59,390 nt of DNA from Methylomonas lenta. Its GTDB lineage: Bacteria; Pseudomonadota; Gammaproteobacteria; Methylococcales; Methylomonadaceae. The first letter of the stretch is position 1; each line of letters begins with the position of its first letter. The notes beneath the pieces were generated by a model. The model was not told the DNA's origin. It did no database searches and saw nothing but the letters and a program-made list of their open reading frames with translations. Made by a program: the position numbers and the translations under genes. Of the stretch, positions 52,638 through 59,390 are shown in pieces. The stretch covers positions 1 to 59,390 of the forward strand of contig NZ_LUUI01000055.1 in the NCBI RefSeq assembly GCF_001644015.1, given 5' to 3'.

Positions 52638-53558
52638 ATGAGGTTTATGGCTAGTCTGCGTGGCCGCCTGTTGCTGCTGGTAATTTTGTCTGCGACTCCG
52701 GCTTTGGGCTTGATCGTTTATTCCGCCATGGAGCAGCGGGCGGCCGCCGAGACGGAAGCCCAGCGCAAAACCAGGGAACTTGCCGCCTTGATAGTCGAAA
52801 AGGAAAATCGCCTTATCGATGAATCGCGGCAAATGCTGGTTATCCTTTCAACTCTTCCGTTCGTTACCGAGCCTGGGTTATTGCCGCGTTGCCGGGACTT
52901 GCTTGTCCGCATTCACAAGCACAACCCGTTGTTCGCCAATATTGGCATGGCGGATGCCGACGGTAATTTACTATGCAGCGGCATAGGCTTCGATAAGCCC
53001 ATCAATATCGCCGATAAGCCGGAATTCCAACGCGCCATTGAAAGTCATGATTTTGCCGTCGGCGATTATCTGGTCGGCCGGTTGTCGAGGGTGTCCAGTT
53101 TAGGTATGGCGTTTCCGGTTTATGGCGAGGACGCTAAGTTGCTCAGAGTCCTATATGCCAGCATTGATCTAGGCTGGCTGCAAGACACAGTCAAAACATT
53201 AACCATGCCGGCCGGGACCGTGGTGGCCATGGTCGATGTCAACGGCACTTTCTTGGCGCGCCTGCCCGATCTCAAGCATGAATGGACAGGCCAACCGGCA
53301 CCGGAACGTGCTGAGTTAGCCGACCTATTGGCCGGTAATTGCCAAGGGTTTGCGGAGTTTAAGGGCCAGGATAATGTCTTACGTTTGTATGCCTTCGAAC
53401 CGCTGCAATGGATCGATGAACATTGTAGTTATGTGCGTGTCGGCGTACCCAAGGACGCAGTCTATGGCACTATCGAAACACGCACCCTGCGCGACATCAC
53501 GGCTTTACTGATCATGACGATACTGTTGCTGACCATAGCCTCAATGCCATTAAGTTAA
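52638..53558 (+). CDS. 5' half of a hybrid sensor kinase gene interrupted by a MITE: periplasmic sensor part
   Basis: From ATG 52638 (MRFMASLRGRLLLLVILSAT) the 306-residue fragment has a first membrane segment, a periplasmic dCache-like sensor (CRDLLVRIHKHNPLFANIGM, ADADGNLLCSG, IADKPEFQRAIESHDFAVGD YLVGR, GMAFPVYGEDAKLLRVLYAS) and the start of the second membrane segment (ITALLIMTILLLTIA). It then stops inside the terminal repeat of the element at 53542 (SMPLS, stop). Removing the element plus one copy of GACCATAGCCT restores a continuous frame (LLLTIAWVGSNWLVLRRMSK) into the HAMP domain of the next fragment. As it stands it could make an isolated sensor without output. Confidence 0.85.
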   Translation: MRFMASLRGRLLLLVILSATPALGLIVYSAMEQRAAAETEAQRKTRELAALIVEKENRLIDESRQMLVILSTLPFVTEPGLLPRCRDLLVRIHKHNPLFANIGMADADGNLLCSGIGFDKPINIADKPEFQRAIESHDFAVGDYLVGRLSRVSSLGMAFPVYGEDAKLLRVLYASIDLGWLQDTVKTLTMPAGTVVAMVDVNGTFLARLPDLKHEWTGQPAPERAELADLLAGNCQGFAEFKGQDNVLRLYAFEPLQWIDEHCSYVRVGVPKDAVYGTIETRTLRDITALLIMTILLLTIASMPLS

Positions 53559-53695
53559 GAAAAAGCTCCCTCTCCTGCTGGAGAGGGTTGGGGAGAGGAG
53601 ATTTATAATAAGGCAAAAAAGCTTTATTTAATCCCCTCATCCTAACCTTCTCCCGGAGGGAGAAGGGATTGTTCTTCCTTAACTTAATGGCAGTG
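53542..53695. mobile_element. 154-bp MITE-like foldback element
   Basis: The ends are CAATGCCATTAAGTTAAG (left) and, reversed and complemented, CACTGCCATTAAGTTAAG (right), 17 of 18 matching. The element is flanked by 11-bp direct copies of GACCATAGCCT (53531-53541 and 53696-53706), an apparent target duplication. The interior is two G/C-rich arms (CCCTCTCC...GGAGAGGG and CCTTCTCCC...GGGAGAAGG) that also pair with each other, so the whole element can fold back. It encodes no transposase and must have been moved in trans. The long duplication would suit an IS4-like transposase, an inference. Confidence 0.88.
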
Positions 53696-53738
53696 GACCA
53701 TAGCCTGGGTCGGCAGCAACTGGCTGGTACTACGACGT

Positions 53739-56414
53739 ATGTCTAAACTGACCGATGCCGCGCGCCGTTTGGGCGAGGGAGACCTGAGTGTTCGGACTAA
53801 TTTACCGTTATCGGATGATGAAATCGGCCAGTTGGCACGGAGTTTCGACCAAACGGCGGACAACCTGCAGCAGCGCGAGGCTCGTTTACTGGAAGCCGAT
53901 CGAGCGCTATCGCACGCCAACCGGGCGCTGATGGTACTCAGCGCAGGTAACCGGGCGATGCTGCGAGCCGAGGATGAGCAGAGCTTGTTGGATAATATTT
54001 GTCGGATGATAGTCGACAAGGGCGGTTATCGTATGGTCTGGGTTGGCTTTGCCTGCCGGGATGCCGAAAAAAGTATCTTACCCGTTGCCCATGCGGGTTC
54101 GAATCGAGATTATGTTGACCATCTGAATCTCAGCTGGGGAGATGATTTCGAATGCCACGGCGCGTGCGGTACAGCAATCATTGAAGGGCGGACTGTGGTG
54201 GTACGCGACATCGCTTCGGCTCCTGAATTTAAGCTATGGCGTCAAGCTGCATTGCAGTGCGGTTTTTATTCCTGTATCGCCTTGCCGCTGATAGGTTCGC
54301 ACGGGACCCTCGGCATGGTGAGTATCTATGCCAGCGATGTCGATGCCTTCGACGACGGTGAAATCGAATTGCTGAATGAAGCCGCCGCCGATCTGGCTTA
54401 TGGTATTTGCCGGTTGCGCGACCAGGCACGCAGCCGGCAAGCCGATGAAATCGAAGATCTTTATAACAAAGCCCCTTGCGGCTATCATTCGCTGGACGCG
54501 GCAGGCTGTTTCGTTCGTATCAACGACACTCACTTGGCTTGGCTGGGTTATAGACGCGAAGAAATCGTCAATAAAATGCGCTTTGTGGATTTGTTGACCC
54601 CGGCCAGCCAGAATCTATTTTGGCGGGAGTTTCCATTGTTCAAGGCCAAGGGCTCTGTTAGCGATTTGGAATTCGAGATGGTACGACGTGACGGCTCCAC
54701 CTTACCGATACTGCTGAATGCCACCGCGATCCGGGATCAGGACGGACATTATCTGTCGAGCCGGACAACCTTGTTTGACATCACCGATCGTAAACGGGCG
54801 GAAGAGGCCTTACGGCAGGCCAAGGAGGCAGCAGAAGAATCCACGCGCATCAAAAGTAAATTTCTGGCCAATATGTCGCATGAACTGCGTACGCCGCTAA
54901 ATGCGATCATCGGTTTTTCCGAAGTGTTGAAGGATGGCCTGTTAGGCGATTTATCAGCGGAGCAGCAGGAATATATGAGCGACATCTTCGGCAGTGGCCA
55001 GCATCTGCTATCACTGATCAACGACATCCTGGATTTGTCAAAAATCGAAGCCGGCAAAATGACGCTGGATTTGGAACCGCTGGACATGGATTTGTTGCTG
55101 AATAATAGTCTGTCCATCATCAAAGAAAAGGCAGCGGCTCACCGTATCCAACTATATAGTGATCTTGGCTCCGGCTTGGGCAATGTCACTGTGGATGCGC
55201 GTAAGGCCAAACAGATTGTTTATAACCTGCTGTCAAATGCCGTCAAATTCACCCCAGCAGGCGGCAGTGTCAGCTTGAGGGCCTGCAAGGTCGGGCACTC
55301 TGATATCGAAAACTGGCAGACGACAGAAATCACCTGTTTGCGTATGCCGCTGCCGATCAATGAATACCAAGAATTTCTGCAAATCACGGTCGAAGATAGT
55401 GGAATTGGGATTGCGGCCGAGGATGCCCCTCGCCTGTTTCATGCCTTTTCACAACTGGATTCGTCGCTATCCCGGCAATCGGAAGGTACCGGGCTGGGCT
55501 TGCTGCTAGTGCTTAAATTGGCCAAACTGCACGGAGGCAGCATGGCTTTGGCTAGTAAGCCGGGACAGGGTAGCCGCTTTATCGTCTGGTTACCCTGGCG
55601 GGATGCAACGGACTTCGAGATAAAACAACAGCTGGCGACGCGATCAGATGAACACACACCTGATCATCCGCTGGCGTTGGTGATAGAGGACAGTGAACGC
55701 GCTGCCGAACTAATACGTCTGCAATTGGAGCCTGAAGGCTTCGAGATAGTCATTGCCGCCAATGCCGAAGCAGGGCTAGAACTACTGAAAACCCGGCAGC
55801 CCAGCGTGATTATTCTGGATATTTTATTACCGGATATGGACGGCTGGGATTTGCTGTCGCGCATCAAGCAATCAGATCCAGCGACTGGGGTGCCGGTGGT
55901 GATCGTTTCTATCGTGGCCGATACTGAAAAAGGCTTTTCATTGGGAGCCAGTGCCGTACTACAAAAGCCGGTCAGTAGAGCCGACTTGATCGATACCTTG
56001 AAAAACCTGGGCTTGACTCGGAACAACCGGTCCCTGAAAGTATTGATAGTTGATGATGATCCCAAAGCGGTTGAATTACTCTCGGCCTATTTGTTAGAGC
56101 CCGGCTATACTGTATTGCGAGCCCACAGTGGTCAGGAAGGCATAACGTTAGCACGGCGAGAACTACCTGATTTGTTGGTGCTGGATTTGATGATGCCGGA
56201 AGTGAATGGTTTCGATGTGGTGGAGGCGCTGAAGAATAATCCGGATACGGCAATGATTCCGATCGTAGTCATGACGGCTAAACTATTGACGGACCAGGAT
56301 CATGCCATACTCAACGGCAATGTCGCGGCCATCCTGGAAAAATCCTGCTTCAATCACGGTCGCTTTGCCAACGAAGTCAGGCGTGCGCTGATTATGAACA
56401 AACAAGCAATATGA
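53739..56414 (+). CDS. 3' part of the interrupted hybrid kinase: HAMP-GAF-PAS-HisKA-HATPase-REC-REC
   Basis: The first ATG after the MITE (53739, MSKLTDAARRLGEGDLSVRT) falls inside the HAMP domain, so the 891-residue product lacks its sensor. Domains follow in order: HAMP, GAF (about 60-215, ICRMIVDKGGYRMVWVGFAC), PAS (about 235-350), HisKA with His381 (FLANMSHELRTPLNAIIGFS), HATPase (NLLSNAVKFTPAGG, EGTGLGLLLVLKLAKLHGGS), receiver 1 with Asp694 (VIILDILLPDMDGWDLLSRI) and receiver 2 with Asp816 (LLVLDLMMPEVNGFDVVEAL). In-frame stops in the element block fusion to the 5' half. It could still be expressed as a soluble kinase. The stop overlaps the next receiver gene by 4 nt. Confidence 0.88.
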   Translation: MSKLTDAARRLGEGDLSVRTNLPLSDDEIGQLARSFDQTADNLQQREARLLEADRALSHANRALMVLSAGNRAMLRAEDEQSLLDNICRMIVDKGGYRMVWVGFACRDAEKSILPVAHAGSNRDYVDHLNLSWGDDFECHGACGTAIIEGRTVVVRDIASAPEFKLWRQAALQCGFYSCIALPLIGSHGTLGMVSIYASDVDAFDDGEIELLNEAAADLAYGICRLRDQARSRQADEIEDLYNKAPCGYHSLDAAGCFVRINDTHLAWLGYRREEIVNKMRFVDLLTPASQNLFWREFPLFKAKGSVSDLEFEMVRRDGSTLPILLNATAIRDQDGHYLSSRTTLFDITDRKRAEEALRQAKEAAEESTRIKSKFLANMSHELRTPLNAIIGFSEVLKDGLLGDLSAEQQEYMSDIFGSGQHLLSLINDILDLSKIEAGKMTLDLEPLDMDLLLNNSLSIIKEKAAAHRIQLYSDLGSGLGNVTVDARKAKQIVYNLLSNAVKFTPAGGSVSLRACKVGHSDIENWQTTEITCLRMPLPINEYQEFLQITVEDSGIGIAAEDAPRLFHAFSQLDSSLSRQSEGTGLGLLLVLKLAKLHGGSMALASKPGQGSRFIVWLPWRDATDFEIKQQLATRSDEHTPDHPLALVIEDSERAAELIRLQLEPEGFEIVIAANAEAGLELLKTRQPSVIILDILLPDMDGWDLLSRIKQSDPATGVPVVIVSIVADTEKGFSLGASAVLQKPVSRADLIDTLKNLGLTRNNRSLKVLIVDDDPKAVELLSAYLLEPGYTVLRAHSGQEGITLARRELPDLLVLDLMMPEVNGFDVVEALKNNPDTAMIPIVVMTAKLLTDQDHAILNGNVAAILEKSCFNHGRFANEVRRALIMNKQAI

Positions 56415-56791
56415 CGGCGCAAATACTGGTGGTAGAAGATACGCCGGCCAATATGAAATTGGTCAGCATGTTACTGGTTAAAGCCGGCTATAGGGTGTTA
56501 CAAGCCGACAATGCCATAGATGCTATTGCACTGGCGCAATGCCATCAACCCAATCTTATTTTGATGGACATCCAGCTGCCCGGCATGGATGGATTGACCG
56601 CGACTCGCTTATTGAAAACCGACCAAGCAACCCGGCATATTCGAATTGTGGCCTTGACCGCTTTCGCCATGAAGGGCGACGAGGAAAAAATCATGGCCGC
56701 CGGATGCGATGGTTATATCGCCAAGCCGATCGCATACAAAAACTTTCTGACCGAAGTGGCGCAGTATTTGGCTGCTGGTACTAGCCCATAG
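56411..56791 (+). CDS. Single-domain response regulator (CheY/DivK-like), first
   Basis: The 126-residue stand-alone receiver shows ILVVEDTPANMKLVSMLLVK, the phospho-acceptor in LILMDIQLPGMDGLTATRLL, the Thr of IVALTAFAMKGDEEKI and Lys of GYIAKPIAYKNF. It overlaps the hybrid kinase by 4 nt and probably takes or relays phosphate from it. Confidence 0.9.
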   Translation: MTAQILVVEDTPANMKLVSMLLVKAGYRVLQADNAIDAIALAQCHQPNLILMDIQLPGMDGLTATRLLKTDQATRHIRIVALTAFAMKGDEEKIMAAGCDGYIAKPIAYKNFLTEVAQYLAAGTSP

Positions 56792-56799
56792 GATGCAAG

Positions 56800-57177
56800 G
56801 TGATGAAAATGCCCAAGAAAATTCTGGTTACAGATGACGACCCACTTAATAGAAAACTGGAAGTAACGCTGTTGCAAACCTATGGCTATCAAGTCTGTAG
56901 CGTTGCATCGGGACAAGCAACCCTGGAACAAGTTGCGCTCGATCCGCCCGATCTGATCCTGCTGGATCTGATGATGCCGGGCATGGATGGTTTTGAAGTA
57001 GTAAGACACCTGAAAGCCGATCCAGCCAGCGCAGAAATACCGATCATCATGGTAACGGCGCTGGATGATGACGGCTCCCGCGCCCGTCTGGCGGCAGCCG
57101 AAGTCTTCGATATCATCACCAAACCACTAGACCGTTGGGCATTGCAAGCCTGTATCAACAAACTATTGGGAGACTAA
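56800..57177 (+). CDS. Single-domain response regulator, second
   Basis: The 125-residue receiver has ILVTDDDPLNRKLEVTLLQT, the Asp of LILLDLMMPGMDGFEVVRHL, IIMVTALDDDGSRARLAAAE and the Lys of DIITKPLDRWAL. It lies 8 nt after the first receiver and 1 nt before the EAL gene. An alternative start at 56806 (MPKKILV) is equally good. Confidence 0.9.
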   Translation: MMKMPKKILVTDDDPLNRKLEVTLLQTYGYQVCSVASGQATLEQVALDPPDLILLDLMMPGMDGFEVVRHLKADPASAEIPIIMVTALDDDGSRARLAAAEVFDIITKPLDRWALQACINKLLGD

Positions 57178-57178
57178 T

Positions 57179-59390
57179 ATGGATGCTATTCAATCGCCCA
57201 ACGAATTGAACAAGCTGCAGGTCGAACTGGAACGTCAGAATCAGCTGTATGCGATGCTGAGCCATATCAACAGAGCCATAGTGCGAACCAAAGACTCTCA
57301 GGATATCTATATAGCGGCTTGCCGAATCGCAGTCGAATACGGTGGCTTCGCGCTGGCCTGGATAGGCTTGATTAATCCGGATAATGGGGGTCTGGTGCCG
57401 GTCGCCTCTGCCGGAATGGCGACCGTTACCCAGCTTAAGCAGTTACACAAAGCGGAGACAAGTCAACAGGCCAATGTATCCGCGCTTAATGCCGAAGTCT
57501 TTTTTATCGACCAGGATACACCGTCTGATTTATGTCATCCTTCCTGGCCCAGCATACCCGAGCAATGGGAGCTGAATTCAGGTAGTTCGTTTCCGATTCG
57601 AATGGAAGGAAAGATCATCGGTGTTTTCAATGTCGCAACCAAGGCAGCCGGTTTTTTCTGCGAAGCCGAAATCAATCTGCTGACGGAAGTGGTGGACGAT
57701 ATCTCGTTTGCGTTAGAGGTGATACGCAACGAGGAAAAGCGAGTAACTGCTGAAACCAAAACCAAATATTTGGTCAATTATGACCCTCAAACCGGCATGC
57801 CCAGCAGAACCTTATTCGAGGAACGCCTGAGCGAGGCATGTAAGGATGCCGGCACCACTTTGGTGAGTGTATTAGTGGTTAAATTGCGCAGCTTTCATGA
57901 CATCGCGCAATTGTTGGGGCCGGATGCCGGACTGGAGATTGTTCGAGCCATGGCCGACAGATTGGAATCGATAGCGGCCACTCTTTCGGTTGCTAGGATC
58001 ACCGAATCGAAATTTGCGTTGATTTTACGTAACTTCGATGGACTCGAAATAGCCGAAGAGTTTGCCTGGCAAATTCATCGGGTATTAGCTGAGCCTATAG
58101 TATTCAATGAGCAGGAATACTTCCTCGATCCTTTTATCGGTATCTCTTGTTTTCCAGTGGATGGGGAGCCGCGCGATGTGCTCAAGCACGCCATGCAAGC
58201 GGCGGCAATTAAGGATACGTCCAGCATCTGCCGCTTCTTTTTTGCCGATATGAATGAAGGCTCGCGTCGGCAACTCAATCTGGATACATCGCTACGTCGG
58301 GCCTTGGAACGCAACGAGTTCATCCTGCATTACCAGCCACAACTGGATTTGTCCACGGGGCAGATTATCGGCACCGAGGCTTTGCTGCGCTGGCAGAGTC
58401 GCGATTATGGCTTGGTGTCGCCGCAGGATTTCATTCCGTTACTGGAAGAAAACGGCTTGATCTGCGCGGTTGGTGAATGGGTGCTGCAAGAGGCTTGCCG
58501 TTGCAATCGACAGTGGCAAGACCAAGGCCTGCCCCCAGTACGCATGGCGGTTAATTTGTCAGCGCGCCAATTTCTGAAAAGCGACATTCAGGCCCAGGTT
58601 AAACGGGTGCTGGAGGAGACCGGGCTTGATCCGAGATGGTTGGAGTTGGAGCTGACCGAGAGCATCGTGCTACAAAATGCCGACAATGTGATCCGTAGCA
58701 TGGAGGAGCTAAAACAAAATGGCGTCAGCATGGCGCTGGACGATTTTGGTACCGGCTATTCATCCCTTAGTTATTTGCAACGCTTACCGGTAGCACGCAT
58801 CAAGATCGATCGGTCGTTTGTCACCAATATTACGTCAAACCCATGTGACGCAGCCATCGTGCGGGCCTTGGTCGGTATGGCTCATAGCCTGAATTTGACA
58901 GTGATCGCCGAAGGCGTGGAAACCGAAGGTCAATTGGGATTTTTGCGTGGCGTCGGCTGCGAGGAAATTCAGGGTTATTTCTTTAGCCGACCACTGCCGG
59001 CAGCGGATTTTGCCTTGTTATTGCGTGAAGGCAGAGGCATACAGCCTGGGCAAGTCGATAAACCCGAGCGGGTTTTATTGTTGATGGATGACGAACCGAA
59101 TATTCTATCCGCCCTGAACCGATCCTTGCGCCGCAAAGGTTTCCGCATCGTCAGCACTACCAGTGCACGAGAAGGTTTCGATTTAATGGCAACGCATCAG
59201 CCTGGCGTGGTACTTTGCGATCAACGCATGCCTGAAATGACCGGCACCGAGTTTCTGCGCCGGATCAAGGAGATTTACCCCTATACCATGCGTATGGTGC
59301 TGTCCGGTTATGCGGATCTGAATTCTGTGATCGAGGCGGTCAATCAAGGTGCGGTATATAAGTTTCTGACCAAACCCTCACTGCCATTAA
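57179..59390 (+). CDS. GAF-GGDEF(degenerate)-EAL-REC protein, 3' end outside window
   Basis: ATG 57179 opens a frame that runs to the right edge (737 codons). Domains: N-terminal coiled coil, GAF (about 15-185, GGFALAWIGLINPDNGGLVP), GGDEF fold (about 200-355, YDPQTGMPSRTLFEERLSEA) whose active-site motif reads TESKFALIL and so should not make c-di-GMP, EAL domain (about 375-620) with TEALLRW, DDFGTGYSSLSYLQRLPVAR and VIAEGVETEGQLGF, all catalytic residues present for c-di-GMP hydrolysis, then a receiver (VLLLMDDEPNILSALNRSLR, VVLCDQRMPEMTGTEFLRRI, YKFLTKP). In the usual receiver the last motif continues TKPWDD; here it changes to TKPSLPL exactly where the terminal repeat of the MITE begins. 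Confidence 0.88.
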   Translation, partial: MDAIQSPNELNKLQVELERQNQLYAMLSHINRAIVRTKDSQDIYIAACRIAVEYGGFALAWIGLINPDNGGLVPVASAGMATVTQLKQLHKAETSQQANVSALNAEVFFIDQDTPSDLCHPSWPSIPEQWELNSGSSFPIRMEGKIIGVFNVATKAAGFFCEAEINLLTEVVDDISFALEVIRNEEKRVTAETKTKYLVNYDPQTGMPSRTLFEERLSEACKDAGTTLVSVLVVKLRSFHDIAQLLGPDAGLEIVRAMADRLESIAATLSVARITESKFALILRNFDGLEIAEEFAWQIHRVLAEPIVFNEQEYFLDPFIGISCFPVDGEPRDVLKHAMQAAAIKDTSSICRFFFADMNEGSRRQLNLDTSLRRALERNEFILHYQPQLDLSTGQIIGTEALLRWQSRDYGLVSPQDFIPLLEENGLICAVGEWVLQEACRCNRQWQDQGLPPVRMAVNLSARQFLKSDIQAQVKRVLEETGLDPRWLELELTESIVLQNADNVIRSMEELKQNGVSMALDDFGTGYSSLSYLQRLPVARIKIDRSFVTNITSNPCDAAIVRALVGMAHSLNLTVIAEGVETEGQLGFLRGVGCEEIQGYFFSRPLPAADFALLLREGRGIQPGQVDKPERVLLLMDDEPNILSALNRSLRRKGFRIVSTTSAREGFDLMATHQPGVVLCDQRMPEMTGTEFLRRIKEIYPYTMRMVLSGYADLNSVIEAVNQGAVYKFLTKPSLPL
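59378..59390. mobile_element. Probable start of a second copy of the MITE-like element, cut by the window edge
   Basis: The last 13 bases TCACTGCCATTAA match the outer end of the element at 53.5 kb (TCAATGCCATTAA, and CACTGCCATTAAG at its other end). The host reading frame departs from the conserved receiver sequence at the same point. Confidence 0.65.

Overview
The window looks like chromosomal DNA of a gammaproteobacterial methanotroph (order Methylococcales, Methylomonas-like). The main evidence is a full calcium-type methanol dehydrogenase operon (mxaF, J, G, I, R, a membrane gene, S, A, C, K, L), flanked by methanol-oxidation regulators, next to ordinary gammaproteobacterial housekeeping genes (pilMNOPQ, mrcA, comM, ubiK, rpmE). 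No tRNA, rRNA or CRISPR array was seen.

Layout. (a) 1-5.5 kb is an accessory and decayed zone: the C-terminal part of a type I restriction HsdR carrying a palindromic repeat inside its reading frame, two unknown genes, a broken secreted-protein gene, an HU remnant, small membrane proteins and an inverted-repeat element. (b) 5.5-15.3 kb, minus strand, is the mxa operon. The structural part (mxaFJGI) is separated from the maturation part (mxaR to mxaL) by a strong hairpin and a canonical intrinsic terminator, with three palindromic repeats in other gaps. (c) 15.6-21.7 kb is a regulatory and accessory island: an MxaB-like response regulator with a perfect inverted repeat upstream, an unusual membrane protein with three TGV-x-[RK]-YL repeats, mxaD, a PQQ-associated beta-propeller, an MxaY-like histidine kinase, a dead response-regulator fragment, a second regulator lacking the phospho-acceptor Asp, and a two-domain acidic PepSY protein resembling lanthanide-binding Lanpepsy. 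Together these look like a lanthanide/methanol-dehydrogenase switch locus.

(d) 22-31 kb holds assimilatory sulfite reductase with its DUF934 partner, NhaD, an AmpG-type transporter, ribosomal protein L31 and PBP1A. (e) 31-38.6 kb holds the type IV pilus assembly operon pilMNOPQ, then comM, ubiK and a MarR regulator with a C-terminal Cys cluster. (f) 38.7-47 kb is a MoxR-DUF58-TgpA module split by a di-heme cytochrome/peroxidase gene and two paralogous proteins with PEP-CTERM-like tails. (g) 47-52.3 kb holds SPFH and NfeD proteins, a TonB-receptor relic, a TauE-type permease and an SLC13-type transporter.

(h) 52.6 kb to the end is a signalling cluster: a hybrid histidine kinase cut in two by a 154-bp MITE-like element with terminal inverted repeats and an apparent 11-bp target duplication, two stand-alone receivers, and a GAF-GGDEF(degenerate)-EAL-REC protein that runs off the window. 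The last 13 bases of the window match the terminal repeat of the same element, so this gene is probably interrupted too.
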